Source: Candidatus Parcubacteria bacterium
Lineage (GTDB): Bacteria > Patescibacteriota > Saccharimonadia > Saccharimonadales > Saccharimonadaceae
Assembly (NCBI GenBank): GCA_023391075.1
Contig: JAEWBQ010000007.1
Location: forward strand, 1 to 14,014
Direction: 5' to 3'
Length of the DNA stretch: 14,014 nt
How positions within the stretch are numbered: the first letter of the stretch is position 1; every line of letters starts with the position of its first letter. This document shows positions 14,013-14,014 of this stretch, in pieces. A model generated the notes under the pieces. The model saw only the letters and a program-made list of their open reading frames with translations, was not told where the DNA came from and did not search any database. Both the position numbers and the translations under genes were made by a program.

Positions 14013-14014
14013 AG

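Noticed and set aside
1..14014. CRISPR arrays, insertion sequences, integrase or phage genes
   Set aside because: No spaced direct-repeat array, no transposase or integrase motif, and no target-site duplication was seen.

Overview
The window reads as a piece of a bacterial chromosome from the Candidate Phyla Radiation, most likely a Candidatus Saccharibacteria (TM7) relative. The main reasons are three proteins that, from memory, look like families common in that group: a surface protein with a distinctive N-terminal block and an LPXTG-type tail, a large membrane-anchored VirD4/TraG-like ATPase, and a small partner ending in a conserved WVDKAK...YLRKRYG block. This is a judgement from motifs, since no database search was possible. 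The standard genetic code fits. GC content is moderately high in the genes and lower in the intergenic region.

Layout: positions 1-3316 hold gyrA (3' end off the window) and gyrB, an operon on the minus strand. A short divergent promoter region follows. On the plus strand come a secreted, wall- or membrane-anchored surface protein (3464-5065) and a small two-helix membrane protein (5082-5651), closed by a strong bidirectional terminator. Facing them on the minus strand is a three-gene cluster (9592 down to 5721): a polytopic membrane protein, a small Pro/Ala-rich protein, and the conjugation-type ATPase, probably parts of a cell-envelope type IV secretion or DNA-transfer machine.

Positions 9593-11321 contain no convincing protein gene but are far from empty. 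The minus strand carries a complete tmRNA gene, ssrA (11214-10804), with an encoded tag of about 31 residues, an unusual T-loop and an 18-bp terminator hairpin. The plus strand carries a near-consensus promoter (TTGACA-17-TATTAT) followed about 100 nt later by an intrinsic terminator, which makes a compact candidate small RNA with two CUCC motifs. At 9592-9790 there is a set of nested and mutually exclusive helices, with G-U pairs favouring a plus-strand RNA, of no family I recognise. Between these lies an AT-rich stretch, a C-rich/G-poor stretch with hairpins, and one perfect DnaA box.

The right end is a translation and DNA-uptake block on the plus strand: comM (Mg-chelatase-like AAA+ helicase, split by an apparent one-base deletion), then infC-rpmI-rplT (IF3 with a non-canonical AUC start, bL35, bL20) with its own promoter and a terminator at the window end. 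The most interesting leads are the undescribed structured intergenic RNA, the candidate anti-Shine-Dalgarno small RNA, the atypical tmRNA, and the comM frameshift.
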